Below are positions 32,471 to 41,644 of a DNA stretch of 46,811 nucleotides, piece after piece (the first letter of the stretch is position 1; every line of letters starts with the position of its first letter). The translations under genes and the position numbers were made by a program. The notes beneath the pieces were generated by a model. The model was not told the DNA's origin. It saw only the letters and a program-made list of their open reading frames with translations, and did no database searches. The stretch is from Oscillospiraceae bacterium. Lineage in GTDB: Bacteria; Bacillota; Clostridia; Oscillospirales; CAG-272. The stretch is taken from contig SVRJ01000014.1 in the NCBI GenBank assembly GCA_015064885.1, forward strand, positions 1 to 46,811. The letters are read 5' to 3'.

Positions 32471-32499
32471 TTGACAGTATACTATGTTTATGGTATAAT
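32471..32499 (+). promoter_or_regulatory. Divergent promoter, plus side (A1-B1-A2-B2 operon)
   Basis: TTGACA at 32471-32476, 17 bases ending TTTATGG, TATAAT at 32494-32499. The two -35 boxes are 64 bases apart. Confidence 0.92.
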
Positions 32500-32557
32500 A
32501 AGAATTAATATAATACCAAAGCTTTTTTATGAAAAACAAAAAAGGAGGACCTACTCC

Positions 32558-34588
32558 GTGAAATGTAAATACTGCGATTACGAAAACGAAAAGGACGCTA
32601 TAGTCTGTGAATGCTGCGGAGCATCTCTTTCTTCCCAAAGGTCTGCGAAGGATATGAAAAAGGAGTCCGCAAGGAGGGTAAGGGCTGCCGGAAAGAGAAG
32701 AATTCCGAATATCCGCGCGCTTTTTGAATTATCGGCAGAGAGATCCTTGAATACTGCCGAGGGCACGGAAAAGAGATTGAAAAAGAGGATAGCCGTCCTC
32801 TCTGCCGCTATGGTCCTTCTTCTTGCCGCTCTCGCTTTATCGCTTCTGCTCCCCGCAGTGCTTAAAGGAGACGTAATAGACGGTGAGGATCTCGGCACAG
32901 GCGCTTATATAAAAGTTTACGACCCCGAGGCAAACGTCTACCGATTCCTGAAGGACGGACGGCTTATAGAAGGGGGTATGGAATACGATACCGGCATTTA
33001 CCATGGCACGGAAAAGGGCTTTGTTTGCTTTTTACGCGCCACTCCCGCCGAGGGTCAAACACAAGGAGAACCAATACTTTCCTTTGTCACAGAGGATAGA
33101 GTGAAGAATATAAGCCTTGCGGGAATTGTCAAGGATTCCGACCTTTTTGCTTCGGGCGGAGTTACAAAGGACGGAGAGTTTGCCTTCTTTGCGGTAAGCG
33201 AAGGCGCCGCAAGCACAGAGAATATGCTTTATGCATGCGACCGCGAGAGAGATTCGCTTCTTTTCCCTATTGGCAGGATCACCGCTTACTCACTCGGAAC
33301 TCTCGATAACTCGCGTATATTCTTCGTTGACAGCTCCTCCTCGGGAAAAAAGCTCACCGTATACGATATTAAAAGCGGAGAGAGAGATACCGTGTGCGAG
33401 GCGGACGGCTTTTTGAGTATGACTTATTATGAGGACGCGAAAATTCTCGTATACCTAACAAGGCTCGGTGAGCTCGGTATATACCGACCCGACAGTAAAA
33501 GCACTGTGAAAATAACCGGAAGAAATGCGGCAGAATACGTCTTTTCTCCCGACTATTCGACACTTCTCTACACCGAGACCACTACGTACGGCAAGAGCAC
33601 CTTGTATCTGTATAAGGACGGAATATCTACCGCTCTCGGAGAGGAGATGTTCCCCTTCTACGTCAGCAACGGCGGAGACGTCGTATACGCAGTGAATAAG
33701 GAGAAAGACGTTATATATTCCTCGCACGGCGGTGAGGGGATGAAGACTCTCGGAGAGGGTGCGTATATATTGCTCACCACCGAGGATAAAAGACAGATCA
33801 TCTTCCGCACGAGTGAAGGGCTCTATCTTTCCATGAACGGAGAATACTCCTACAAGATATATAAAAACTGCAATATCTCGGCGGTAACACCGTGCGAGGA
33901 CAGCTTTATCGGAGAGATCTTCTATATAAATATGATGGGAGGCACCTACGTTTGCAGACTGAAAAAGGACCTTTCCTTCGAAGTTATCGAAAAAAATGCC
34001 TCAAAGCCCATCTACCTTGAAAACGAGAGGGCTGTAATATACCGCTACAGCGGTATGCTTTGGAGGATAAGCGAAAACCGAAGAAAAAAGGCAGAATGCA
34101 TGCTCTTCGGTTACCACCGCGAGAGCATTATGCCGGACGGAAGATCGGCATACATCTTCGAAGGACCTCTCGTTTATTCAAAAAATAAAAGTGCCAAGAT
34201 CATCGAAAAGGAGATAAAGAGCTTCTATCCCTTCGGAGACGGAGGATTCTACATAAAGCTCCCTATTCCCAAAAGAATAGAAGACGCAGAGACAGAGCAG
34301 GCAGAACAGACGAAACAGACGGAAAACGCTTCTGCGGGCGCAAGAATGTCGGCGGGAAACACGTATGAGGCGGGCGACCTTTACTACACGAAAAACGGAA
34401 GCAAGGGAAAGCTCATAATGAAGAACGCCGTACACGTGGAGATAAAAAACGGCAGTATATACGTTTTTGCAAAGAGCGAAAAGAAGGTGGAAGGATACGA
34501 AGGTATGCTTTACGACGTGTATGCGGGAAACAGTATGCACGGCCTTGAGCTTGTCATCTCGGGAGTAAGCTACAGATTCGGCCAGTGA
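32558..34588 (+). CDS. Zinc-ribbon/TM/propeller-like membrane protein, type A copy 1
   Basis: 676 residues from GTG 32558, chosen because AAGGAGG lies 9 bases upstream; the longer frame begins in the -35 box. Residues 1-25 are a zinc ribbon (Cys3, 6, 17, 20, plus Cys19) reading CKYCDYENEKDA...CECCGASL. A basic, partly helical cytoplasmic linker follows, then one membrane helix (about 76-100). The remaining 575 residues are outside: YRFLKDGRLIEGG directly after the membrane, then beta-rich repeats with Asp-Gly turns (VTKDGEFAFFAV, FSPDYSTLLYTET, VSNGGDVVYAVN), like a propeller. It closely resembles the protein at 36731. First gene of the operon. Function unknown; a signal or wall sensor would fit the topology. 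Confidence 0.8.
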   Translation: MKCKYCDYENEKDAIVCECCGASLSSQRSAKDMKKESARRVRAAGKRRIPNIRALFELSAERSLNTAEGTEKRLKKRIAVLSAAMVLLLAALALSLLLPAVLKGDVIDGEDLGTGAYIKVYDPEANVYRFLKDGRLIEGGMEYDTGIYHGTEKGFVCFLRATPAEGQTQGEPILSFVTEDRVKNISLAGIVKDSDLFASGGVTKDGEFAFFAVSEGAASTENMLYACDRERDSLLFPIGRITAYSLGTLDNSRIFFVDSSSSGKKLTVYDIKSGERDTVCEADGFLSMTYYEDAKILVYLTRLGELGIYRPDSKSTVKITGRNAAEYVFSPDYSTLLYTETTTYGKSTLYLYKDGISTALGEEMFPFYVSNGGDVVYAVNKEKDVIYSSHGGEGMKTLGEGAYILLTTEDKRQIIFRTSEGLYLSMNGEYSYKIYKNCNISAVTPCEDSFIGEIFYINMMGGTYVCRLKKDLSFEVIEKNASKPIYLENERAVIYRYSGMLWRISENRRKKAECMLFGYHRESIMPDGRSAYIFEGPLVYSKNKSAKIIEKEIKSFYPFGDGGFYIKLPIPKRIEDAETEQAEQTKQTENASAGARMSAGNTYEAGDLYYTKNGSKGKLIMKNAVHVEIKNGSIYVFAKSEKKVEGYEGMLYDVYAGNSMHGLELVISGVSYRFGQ

Positions 34589-34619
34589 TATATCGTCCGT
34601 TATATGAAGGGAGAAGCGT

Positions 34620-36671
34620 ATGAGGTGTAAATATTGCGACTACGAGAACCCGAAGGAAGCGATCGTGTGCGAGTGCTGCGGTGCTACCCTCGCAACTCAG
34701 AGGTCGATAGAATTTTATAAAAAAGAAGCAAGAAAAAGAAAACGCCAAAAGGCTGAAAAAAAGATAAAGCCGAGAAAGCGGGATACCGAAAAAAAGAAGG
34801 ATACAAGGCTTAAAGTAACCAAAAAGGGTGTGCTTGCCGTAGCTCTCACACTTGCCTTGGTTCTCGCCGGCTTGATAGTCTCGCTCGTAATTTCGGTGAT
34901 CGATCACTTCCGCGGAGCTGCGCTTTACGAGGACGTCTTTGCCTACGACAACGAGACGGCTGTCCCCGTGTATTATCCCGAAAGCGGTGAGTACAGATTC
35001 CTGCTTCACGGTGAATTTGTTCCCGGCTCGGTAAAGACGGATGCCGTGCTCTATTCGTTCGGCTCCCAAAACAGCGTGACAATATTCATCGGAAGCAGTA
35101 CGAATGAAGCGGGAGAGTATGATTCGGTCATAGCGGTAGTATATAAGGGCGGGATAAAGATAATAAACCTGGCGGGCATCAATATGCGTACCAACTGGCG
35201 TGCAAGCTACGTTACCGACGACGGAGAGAGCTTTCTCATCTGTATATTGATGAAGGATAAGTACTATCTCTATTCGTGTCAGCTTACGGGAGACGGAGTG
35301 CTTACGCTCATGGGTGAATACGCTAAGGTCGTATCATTCATATATCCGAAAAAGTCGCTTGACTCGCGTGTGATCTTCACGGCAGGCGGTAAATTATGTG
35401 TATATGACTGCAAGACAAAGGAACTCTCGGTTTTGGCCGATGAGGTAGTGGACGACGTATTATTGTGCGAAGAACGCGGCTGCGGCATGCTCCTTCGAAA
35501 TACCAGACCGCCATATATTCATGAGATGATATACTACCGCATCGATACGGGTGAAAGCGTGAGCCTCGGATGGGCTTCGACGTGCGTTCTTTCTCCCGAC
35601 GGAATGAGCGTTGCGTATTCTGTCGTCGGAGAACACACAGCCGGTATACCGACAAAAATAGAGAGCTACGTTTATAAGGACGGCGAGAGTATCAGTATCG
35701 GAGAGGGCTTCGAGGTGCTCAGCATCAACAACGATCTCTCTGTTATATACGGATATAACGAGTATACTCAGACTCTGATCTCGATAACGGCGAACGGTGA
35801 GAGAAAGAATATTGCCGAAGGAAAAACGAAGCAGCTTATAAGCGGCGACGGAAACGAGATGCTGCTGCTTTGCGACGGCTCGCTCTACCTCTCAAAGCGC
35901 GGAGAGTATCCGATAAGAATAGAGGGAAGCTACTCAAACGTTTCAAAAATGTCGGCGTGTGCCGACGGCTTTACGGACGGCTTGCTTGCGGTCACTTCAA
36001 AGGAAGGAAGCTACGTATGCAGACTCGACCGCTCCTACAGAATGATTCCCTTCAGTACGGTTGAATGGGACGTCTACTCTTATTTATATTCAAAATTCGG
36101 ATCTTCAAAGGACAGAAGGACTCTTCTGTACAGTGTCGGCGGTTGCGTATACAAATACGAGGAGGGCGTGGATAAAAAGCCCGAGTTCATCGGATGTTTA
36201 ATAGGCGACAGCTTTAGCTCGAGCCTTAACGGGATATATATGCTCTACGGCGCGCTGCTCTTTTCGGGAAAGGACGGCAGTATAAAGATCATCTCGGATG
36301 AGTGTTACAGCTACTCTGACTTTAACGGCATCGCCGTAGTTATGAAGGAGAACGATCGCTCTGAAGAGATGCCCGAGTTTAAGCAGGATACCGAGTCCGA
36401 GGAGACCGACTCTACCGAGGATAAGAAAAAGGACGAGAAGATAAACGCATATTCTCTTTACTACTCGGTAAACGGAGGAAAGCTCAGACCGCTGAAAAAG
36501 AACATAGACTCATACAAGGTAACGGCAAATACGCTGTACGTTTACGTTCGGGTAGAAAACGAGGATGACGTCATAGAGGGTGGCTCTTCCGCACTCTATG
36601 ACGTCTATGCGGGATCCGACGTGCACAGACTGAAGCTTGTGGCAAAGAATGTAGCAAAGCGCGACAAATAA
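34620..36671 (+). CDS. Zinc-ribbon/TM/propeller-like membrane protein, type B copy 1
   Basis: 683 residues, 31 bases after A1. The zinc ribbon (Cys3, 6, 17, 20) is followed by TQRSIEFYKKEARKRKRQKA, a longer and much more basic linker than in type A, then a membrane helix (about 70-93). The outer part starts YYPESGEYRFLLHGEFVPGS and continues with beta repeats (TDDGESFLICIL, LSPDGMSVAYSVVG, ISGDGNEMLLLCDG). Near the end is an acidic, low-complexity insert (EEMPEFKQDTESEETDSTED), then SLYYSVNGGKLRPLKKN, a block shared with B2. Type B is as long as type A but clearly a separate branch, nearest to the protein at 38843. Confidence 0.8.
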   Translation: MRCKYCDYENPKEAIVCECCGATLATQRSIEFYKKEARKRKRQKAEKKIKPRKRDTEKKKDTRLKVTKKGVLAVALTLALVLAGLIVSLVISVIDHFRGAALYEDVFAYDNETAVPVYYPESGEYRFLLHGEFVPGSVKTDAVLYSFGSQNSVTIFIGSSTNEAGEYDSVIAVVYKGGIKIINLAGINMRTNWRASYVTDDGESFLICILMKDKYYLYSCQLTGDGVLTLMGEYAKVVSFIYPKKSLDSRVIFTAGGKLCVYDCKTKELSVLADEVVDDVLLCEERGCGMLLRNTRPPYIHEMIYYRIDTGESVSLGWASTCVLSPDGMSVAYSVVGEHTAGIPTKIESYVYKDGESISIGEGFEVLSINNDLSVIYGYNEYTQTLISITANGERKNIAEGKTKQLISGDGNEMLLLCDGSLYLSKRGEYPIRIEGSYSNVSKMSACADGFTDGLLAVTSKEGSYVCRLDRSYRMIPFSTVEWDVYSYLYSKFGSSKDRRTLLYSVGGCVYKYEEGVDKKPEFIGCLIGDSFSSSLNGIYMLYGALLFSGKDGSIKIISDECYSYSDFNGIAVVMKENDRSEEMPEFKQDTESEETDSTEDKKKDEKINAYSLYYSVNGGKLRPLKKNIDSYKVTANTLYVYVRVENEDDVIEGGSSALYDVYAGSDVHRLKLVAKNVAKRDK

Positions 36672-36730
36672 CGCGTCGTCCTCAGGGTCATAAGCAATAC
36701 CTCGCAAAGTTTATTTAAAGGCAGAAAAAT

Positions 36731-38830
36731 ATGAAATGCAAATACTGTGATTACGAAAACAAAAAGGACGCTGTCCTGTGCGAATGCTGCGGAGCGACCC
36801 TCTCTACCCAGAGGTCGGTAAAGGAGCAAAAAAGAGAAGCTAAAAGGGCGTCAAGACTCAGAGCGAGAGCGAGACGGGTAAAGCCCGAGAGAGTAAGAGA
36901 AAAAAAGACTGCCGAAAAAAGCGGCTCGGGAAGAAAAAAGCTCGCTCTCATCGCCGCCGTTACCGTCGCTCTTGTTCTCCTCCTTCTCCTTGCCGTATTC
37001 TTCACTCTCCTTATTCTCCACAGAAGAAGCGACTCGGACGTATACGCACCGGGTGAGGAATACGAGGACAGATACGTAATGCTTTACGACCCGGAGGCGA
37101 AGACCTATCGCTTCTTGAAGGACGGAAAGCTTATCGACGGAAGTATAGACTTTGATGAGAATATTGCCGACCGCGTTCCGGTCGTTGAGGAAAACGGAGG
37201 CGCATTCTTCAGATATGCCGAGATAGTAAGTCAGGACGGCGTTGAAAGACGTGTAACGAGATATTTCTTCCTCTCAGAATACGGTGTTAAGGAGCTTGAC
37301 CTTGCCTCCTACCTCACGGGAAACTCCACGCTCACCGGGAAAAGAGTGTCGAGTGACGGAAGGTTCCTCATTATCTCCGTATCCGGATACTCCTCGTCAA
37401 GCATAGGCGATATCTACGCCTATGACGGAATGGGAGACGGCAAGGCTGTCCGCATATGCAAATATGCAAGCGACCTGATACTGCTCGAGGACTCGCGCAT
37501 AGTCTTCTGCGACCGTTCGGAGGGTATATGCAGATTGACCGTGTACGACCTTTCGAGCGGAGAGAGCAGAGTGCTCTCAAACGGAAACTCGATCTATTCG
37601 ATAGAATATCACGCCGAGGGCAGAGTATTATCCTTCGGTATCGACGGCGAATATATAAGACTTATTTACCTTGACAGCGGTGAGACGGTGGATATAAGCG
37701 CATCGGGAAAACGCTCGTTCGTTATTTCCCCGGACTTTAAGGCTGTCGCCTTCGCAACGGTACAGGGAAACGAAATTACAGGCTTTGAGACTACGGCGTA
37801 TCTGTATCATGATAGCGAGCTCAAGGTGCTCGGAGAGGATATGCTCCCCATCTCTGTCAGCAACGGAGGAAAATACGTGTATGCCACGAGCACCGCAAAG
37901 GATTCGGTGTATTCGATAACGGGCATGCTTGACGCAGGCGGAGGAGAGGTGAAAAAGCTTGCGGAGGGAGCTGCCGTTCAGTCGGTAAGCAAGGACAAAA
38001 AGCAGGTGCTCATTATCGCCGAGACGGGCGTATATATCTCTGCAAACGGAAACTACCCGATGAAGATACACGATCCTATCAGTGAGCTGTATCCGATCAC
38101 ATCGTGCGAGAACGGCTTTGCGGGAGAGATATTCTATATAGGCTCACGCGGAGCTCCCGGACTTTACCGACTCGGAAGCGACTACGTCTTCTCTTCACTC
38201 TCAAAAGGACAGACACGCGACAGCTATAAGTTGCTCTCGGATGAAAAAACGGTAGTCTTTTACGATAATACTCTCATTTACAGAGCAAAGGCGGGCGTGG
38301 GAGAAAAAACAGAGACCGTAGGACCTGCAGTCGATTTTTCGCTCGTTTCACCGAGCGGAAGAGAGGGGTACCTTCTTTGGGATTCTCTGCTGTTTGTCAA
38401 AGACGGCAGGGCGAGTATCGTGGATAAGGACGCGTTTTCCAATAGCTACGGCTACGGTGCGATAAGCACGCTCAAAAGCCCGATAGTTCCCCTCCCCGAC
38501 GGAGGCGCGATCTACTTTAAGAAAAGACTCCCCGAAATGCTTGCCGACAGTAATTACGCTACCTCGGGAAGCACCGTCATAGACGCCTATTATACCAAGG
38601 GCGAAAAAAAGGGAAAATTCATAATAGGTAACGTGGCAAACGCTTTTGCTACAGATTCCGCAATATACGTGTACGTTCGCAGTAAAAAGCAGGTCCGGGG
38701 CTATAGCGGAGCTCTGTTCGACGTGTATACGGGAAGAGACGTTGAGAGCCTTACTCTCGTTTTGTCGGGAGTTACCGACTACGGCTGTGTACCGGTGAGC
38801 GAAGCAAACGGCGGCATCGCATCAAACTAA
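36731..38830 (+). CDS. Zinc-ribbon/TM/propeller-like membrane protein, type A copy 2
   Basis: 699 residues, 59 bases after B1, with a weak ribosome site (AAAGG). Same plan as A1: zinc ribbon CKYCDYENKKDAVLCECCG, basic linker rich in Arg and Ala, membrane helix (about 71-94), MLYDPEAKTYRFLKDGKLID after the membrane (A1 has YDPEANVYRFLKDGRLIE). Blades include VSSDGRFLIISVSG, ISPDFKAVAFATVQG and VSNGGKYVYATST. The end, LFDVYTGRDVESLTLVLSGV, matches A1 (LYDVYAGNSMHGLELVISGV). The sequence has diverged well beyond a recent duplication. Confidence 0.8.
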   Translation: MKCKYCDYENKKDAVLCECCGATLSTQRSVKEQKREAKRASRLRARARRVKPERVREKKTAEKSGSGRKKLALIAAVTVALVLLLLLAVFFTLLILHRRSDSDVYAPGEEYEDRYVMLYDPEAKTYRFLKDGKLIDGSIDFDENIADRVPVVEENGGAFFRYAEIVSQDGVERRVTRYFFLSEYGVKELDLASYLTGNSTLTGKRVSSDGRFLIISVSGYSSSSIGDIYAYDGMGDGKAVRICKYASDLILLEDSRIVFCDRSEGICRLTVYDLSSGESRVLSNGNSIYSIEYHAEGRVLSFGIDGEYIRLIYLDSGETVDISASGKRSFVISPDFKAVAFATVQGNEITGFETTAYLYHDSELKVLGEDMLPISVSNGGKYVYATSTAKDSVYSITGMLDAGGGEVKKLAEGAAVQSVSKDKKQVLIIAETGVYISANGNYPMKIHDPISELYPITSCENGFAGEIFYIGSRGAPGLYRLGSDYVFSSLSKGQTRDSYKLLSDEKTVVFYDNTLIYRAKAGVGEKTETVGPAVDFSLVSPSGREGYLLWDSLLFVKDGRASIVDKDAFSNSYGYGAISTLKSPIVPLPDGGAIYFKKRLPEMLADSNYATSGSTVIDAYYTKGEKKGKFIIGNVANAFATDSAIYVYVRSKKQVRGYSGALFDVYTGRDVESLTLVLSGVTDYGCVPVSEANGGIASN

Positions 38831-38842
38831 AAGGAGAAGCGT

Positions 38843-40876
38843 ATGAAATGTAAATACTGCGACTATGAAAATAAAAAAGGTGCGATCGTCTGTGAATGCT
38901 GCGGAGCTACCCTTGCCACCCAACGCTCTATAGCCTTTTATAAAAAAGAAGCAAGAAAAAAGATCAGACCGAAAAAAGAAAAAAGAATAAAGCCGATAAA
39001 AGAGCCGAAGAAAAAGAAGGAGAAGAAGGAAAGAGACGAAAAGGCGATAAAAAGAACGAGAAGGATAATGCTCGCCGTGTCGCTTTCGGTTCTTCTTCTC
39101 GCCATAGCCGCCGCTGCCGTTATTATGGCTCTGCCGACGAATACGTCTCGGTACGGTCAATTCTTCCCGAGTGATAACGAGAGGGCTATCGCGGTATATT
39201 ACCCCGAGAGCGGTCAGTATGCGTTTTTGCTCAGCGGAGAAATGCTGCCCGACAAAGTGACGTCAGCCCTTTCATTCGAATATCTCTGCTCGCAAAACGG
39301 GATAACCGTGTTTTGCGCCGATGCCGAAAACGACGACGAAACAAAATATATGAGCTTTATCGCGGTGTCAAAATACGGTGTCAAGACCTTTGACGTGCAA
39401 AAGAGCGAGGACGTTCCTTCATTTTTCCTTGAAGGCGACGGAGAGAGCTTTCTGCTCACCGTCTGCAGTAAAAACCGTACGCTGTGCTTTCTGTATTCCT
39501 GTTGCTTCACTACCGACGGAAGCCTGCACCTTGTCGGCACCTACACGGGAGACGTGCGGATAAAGGATATCGGTGATGACTGTAACGGCAAGCGTATCTA
39601 TTCTGCAGAGGATGACTATTATCTTTACGATTGCAGAACGAATGAGAACACCGTGCTTATCGAAGACTGCAAAGCCGAATCTTACTTTACGTGCGTCGGA
39701 GACGGCGTCGTGATCAAAAAAGGCCGTCTTGAAGACAAATGCGACACCCTGTACTACCGACAGGATACAAACGAGGCTCTTTTAATATCCGGAGCTGCAA
39801 AGCTCACCCTCTCCCCAGACGGAAGAACGCTCGCCTATTCTCTGGAGAGCGAATTTGTCGGCGTGGCGCAGAGCTACGTCTATGCGGACGGCGTGCATAG
39901 CTTTGTAGGTGTATTTTCTCCCGAGCGGGTCAGTAACGGGGGCACCGTAGTCTACGGAAGAAGCACAAAGGGTGCGCTCTACGTCTCCTCTGCGGGAGGC
40001 GAGGCAGAGCGTATCGCAAACGACGTCGAAAGAATAGTATCCACAAAGGATAATACCGACCTTTTCATACTTCTTAGCACCGACGACCTGTATCTCTCGC
40101 AGGACGGGGGAAGCCCGATAAAGATAGAAGGAAAGTATTCTTCTGTCTATAAGGTCTCGGAATGCGCGGACAGCTTTGTCGGCGGACTGTTGTCCGTGAC
40201 CTGCGGCTCGATAAACTACCTGTGCAGATTCGATGAGTCGTACAGATTCATTCCGCAAAGAAGCGGCACCGAGGCAGAGGTCGAGCAGTGCCTTTCATCA
40301 AAGACGTCTGACGATCAGCTGATAATGATGGAGGACGGAAACGTGTACAGATATAACGAAAAGAAGGATAAGACGCTTAAATTCATCGGCGTAAGCATGG
40401 GAGATAAAAGCTTCTTTTCCTCAGATCTTCGCGGAATATACAATATAGGCGCTGTCCTGCTTTACTCGGATAGAAGGAATATAGACGTAATAGGCGAGAA
40501 TATGTTCGCGTGTAACGACTTTAACGGAATGATGATAGTCAGAAAGAAGAACGGATACACAGACGCCTTCTCTGTCACAGTGACCCCGGATATCACAGAC
40601 GGCACGGATAACAACTCGGGTGTGGTCTTGCCCGAGGAGACCGGAGACAAGAGAAAAGAGATAAACGAATATTCTCTTTACTATTCGGTAAACGGAAGCG
40701 GACTCCGTGTGCTGAAAAAGAACGTCTCCGCCCACCAGATAACCCAAAATGCCGTCTACGTGTACGTGCAAAGAGAGGTGAAGGAGGGCGACGAATACCC
40801 GATCTACGACCTCTATGCGGGAACAGACCCAAAGCACGTAAAACTCGTTGCAAAGGGTATAAGAAAGGTCGGCTGA
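38843..40876 (+). CDS. Zinc-ribbon/TM/propeller-like membrane protein, type B copy 2
   Basis: 677 residues, 12 bases after A2 with AAGGAG in the gap. Zinc ribbon CKYCDYENKKGAIVCECCG, then TQRSIAFYKKEARKKIRPKK and a very Lys-rich linker as in B1, membrane helix (about 72-93), then YYPESGQYAFLLSGEMLPDK (B1: YYPESGEYRFLLHGEFVPGS). Blades such as LEGDGESFLLTVCS and LSPDGRTLAYSLES follow. The C-terminal EYSLYYSVNGSGLRVLKKNV matches B1. It completes the A-B-A-B order. Confidence 0.8.
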   Translation: MKCKYCDYENKKGAIVCECCGATLATQRSIAFYKKEARKKIRPKKEKRIKPIKEPKKKKEKKERDEKAIKRTRRIMLAVSLSVLLLAIAAAAVIMALPTNTSRYGQFFPSDNERAIAVYYPESGQYAFLLSGEMLPDKVTSALSFEYLCSQNGITVFCADAENDDETKYMSFIAVSKYGVKTFDVQKSEDVPSFFLEGDGESFLLTVCSKNRTLCFLYSCCFTTDGSLHLVGTYTGDVRIKDIGDDCNGKRIYSAEDDYYLYDCRTNENTVLIEDCKAESYFTCVGDGVVIKKGRLEDKCDTLYYRQDTNEALLISGAAKLTLSPDGRTLAYSLESEFVGVAQSYVYADGVHSFVGVFSPERVSNGGTVVYGRSTKGALYVSSAGGEAERIANDVERIVSTKDNTDLFILLSTDDLYLSQDGGSPIKIEGKYSSVYKVSECADSFVGGLLSVTCGSINYLCRFDESYRFIPQRSGTEAEVEQCLSSKTSDDQLIMMEDGNVYRYNEKKDKTLKFIGVSMGDKSFFSSDLRGIYNIGAVLLYSDRRNIDVIGENMFACNDFNGMMIVRKKNGYTDAFSVTVTPDITDGTDNNSGVVLPEETGDKRKEINEYSLYYSVNGSGLRVLKKNVSAHQITQNAVYVYVQREVKEGDEYPIYDLYAGTDPKHVKLVAKGIRKVG

Positions 40877-40931
40877 TAACTGCGCCCCTCACTTGGTCAA
40901 TAAAGTCCAAAAATTACGAAAGGAGAGTCTG

Positions 40932-41579
40932 ATGAATAAAAGACCAAACGCCGTGCGCGTGCGTGAGCTGATCGGAATATTCCTTCTCTGTTTATCGGGT
41001 GTATTCCTCTCACTCTATATGCTTAAAATACGCGATTTTGAAATAAAGGACGCACTCCTGCTTTTTGCCTTCTGTATCCTCTCCTTTTTCGGCTCGCACC
41101 TGCTTTTTGCATATATAAAGAGAGAGCACGTCTGCTTCCTTTATCTTATCCTCTTCTGTGAGCTCTTTCTCAGATCTACCGTATACGGCAGATTCGACTT
41201 TTTCGAATATACTATCCTCGAAGCGAAAAGCGAGAGAGTGAGCTTCTTCGTTGATACCAAGGTCAATCTGATACCGCTGAGTACGATCGGCAGATTCTTC
41301 TCTCTTTCTCTCCTTTCGCGTGAATTTATAGTGAACGTGCTCGGAAACACGCTCATTCTGACACCGATACCGATAGCGCTTTACGCGTCGACGAGAGAGA
41401 AAAAACACGCCCTTGCGTACGGTGTGCTCCTCACCCTCATCCTCTCGCTTACGGCAGAGCTTTTGCAGCTGTTTTTCATGTGCGGCTCTCCCGACGTCGA
41501 CGACCTTATACTCAATACCCTCGGAGGAGTTCTCGGTGCGGTTGCCGTGAAAGCGGTGCTTGTGCTTAAGCAAAACTGA
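40932..41579 (+). CDS. VanZ-like membrane protein
   Basis: 215 residues from ATG 40932, with AGGAGAG 6 bases upstream; an in-frame TTG at 40893 has no such site. Four to five membrane helices. The VanZ region is in the C-terminal half: TKVNLIPLSTIGRF, ..VLGNTLILTPIPIAL, then LSLTAELLQLFFMCGSPDVDD (in part) and LILNTLGGVLGAV, the conserved E-x-x-Q, D-x-D-D and N-x-x-G positions. VanZ-type proteins are linked to glycopeptide tolerance and envelope functions. Last gene of the cluster, 55 bases after B2, followed by a terminator. Confidence 0.88.
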   Translation: MNKRPNAVRVRELIGIFLLCLSGVFLSLYMLKIRDFEIKDALLLFAFCILSFFGSHLLFAYIKREHVCFLYLILFCELFLRSTVYGRFDFFEYTILEAKSERVSFFVDTKVNLIPLSTIGRFFSLSLLSREFIVNVLGNTLILTPIPIALYASTREKKHALAYGVLLTLILSLTAELLQLFFMCGSPDVDDLILNTLGGVLGAVAVKAVLVLKQN

Positions 41580-41593
41580 CAGAACCCGAAATA

Positions 41594-41639
41594 TAAAAAA
41601 AGACCCCGCCTCACCGAACAGGTGAGCGGAGTCTTTTTA
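41594..41639. terminator. Bidirectional terminator between VanZ and heparinase genes
   Basis: AGACCCCGCCTCACC (41601-41615) pairs with GGTGAGCGGAGTCT (41621-41634) with small mismatches; a T tract follows on plus and an A tract precedes (T on minus). Confidence 0.88.
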
Positions 41640-41644
41640 TCTTT

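Noticed and set aside
32471-32557. Longer N-terminus for the first zinc-ribbon protein
   Set aside because: It would start at the TTG of the -35 box. GTG 32558 has a perfect ribosome site and gives the same N-terminus as the three paralogues.
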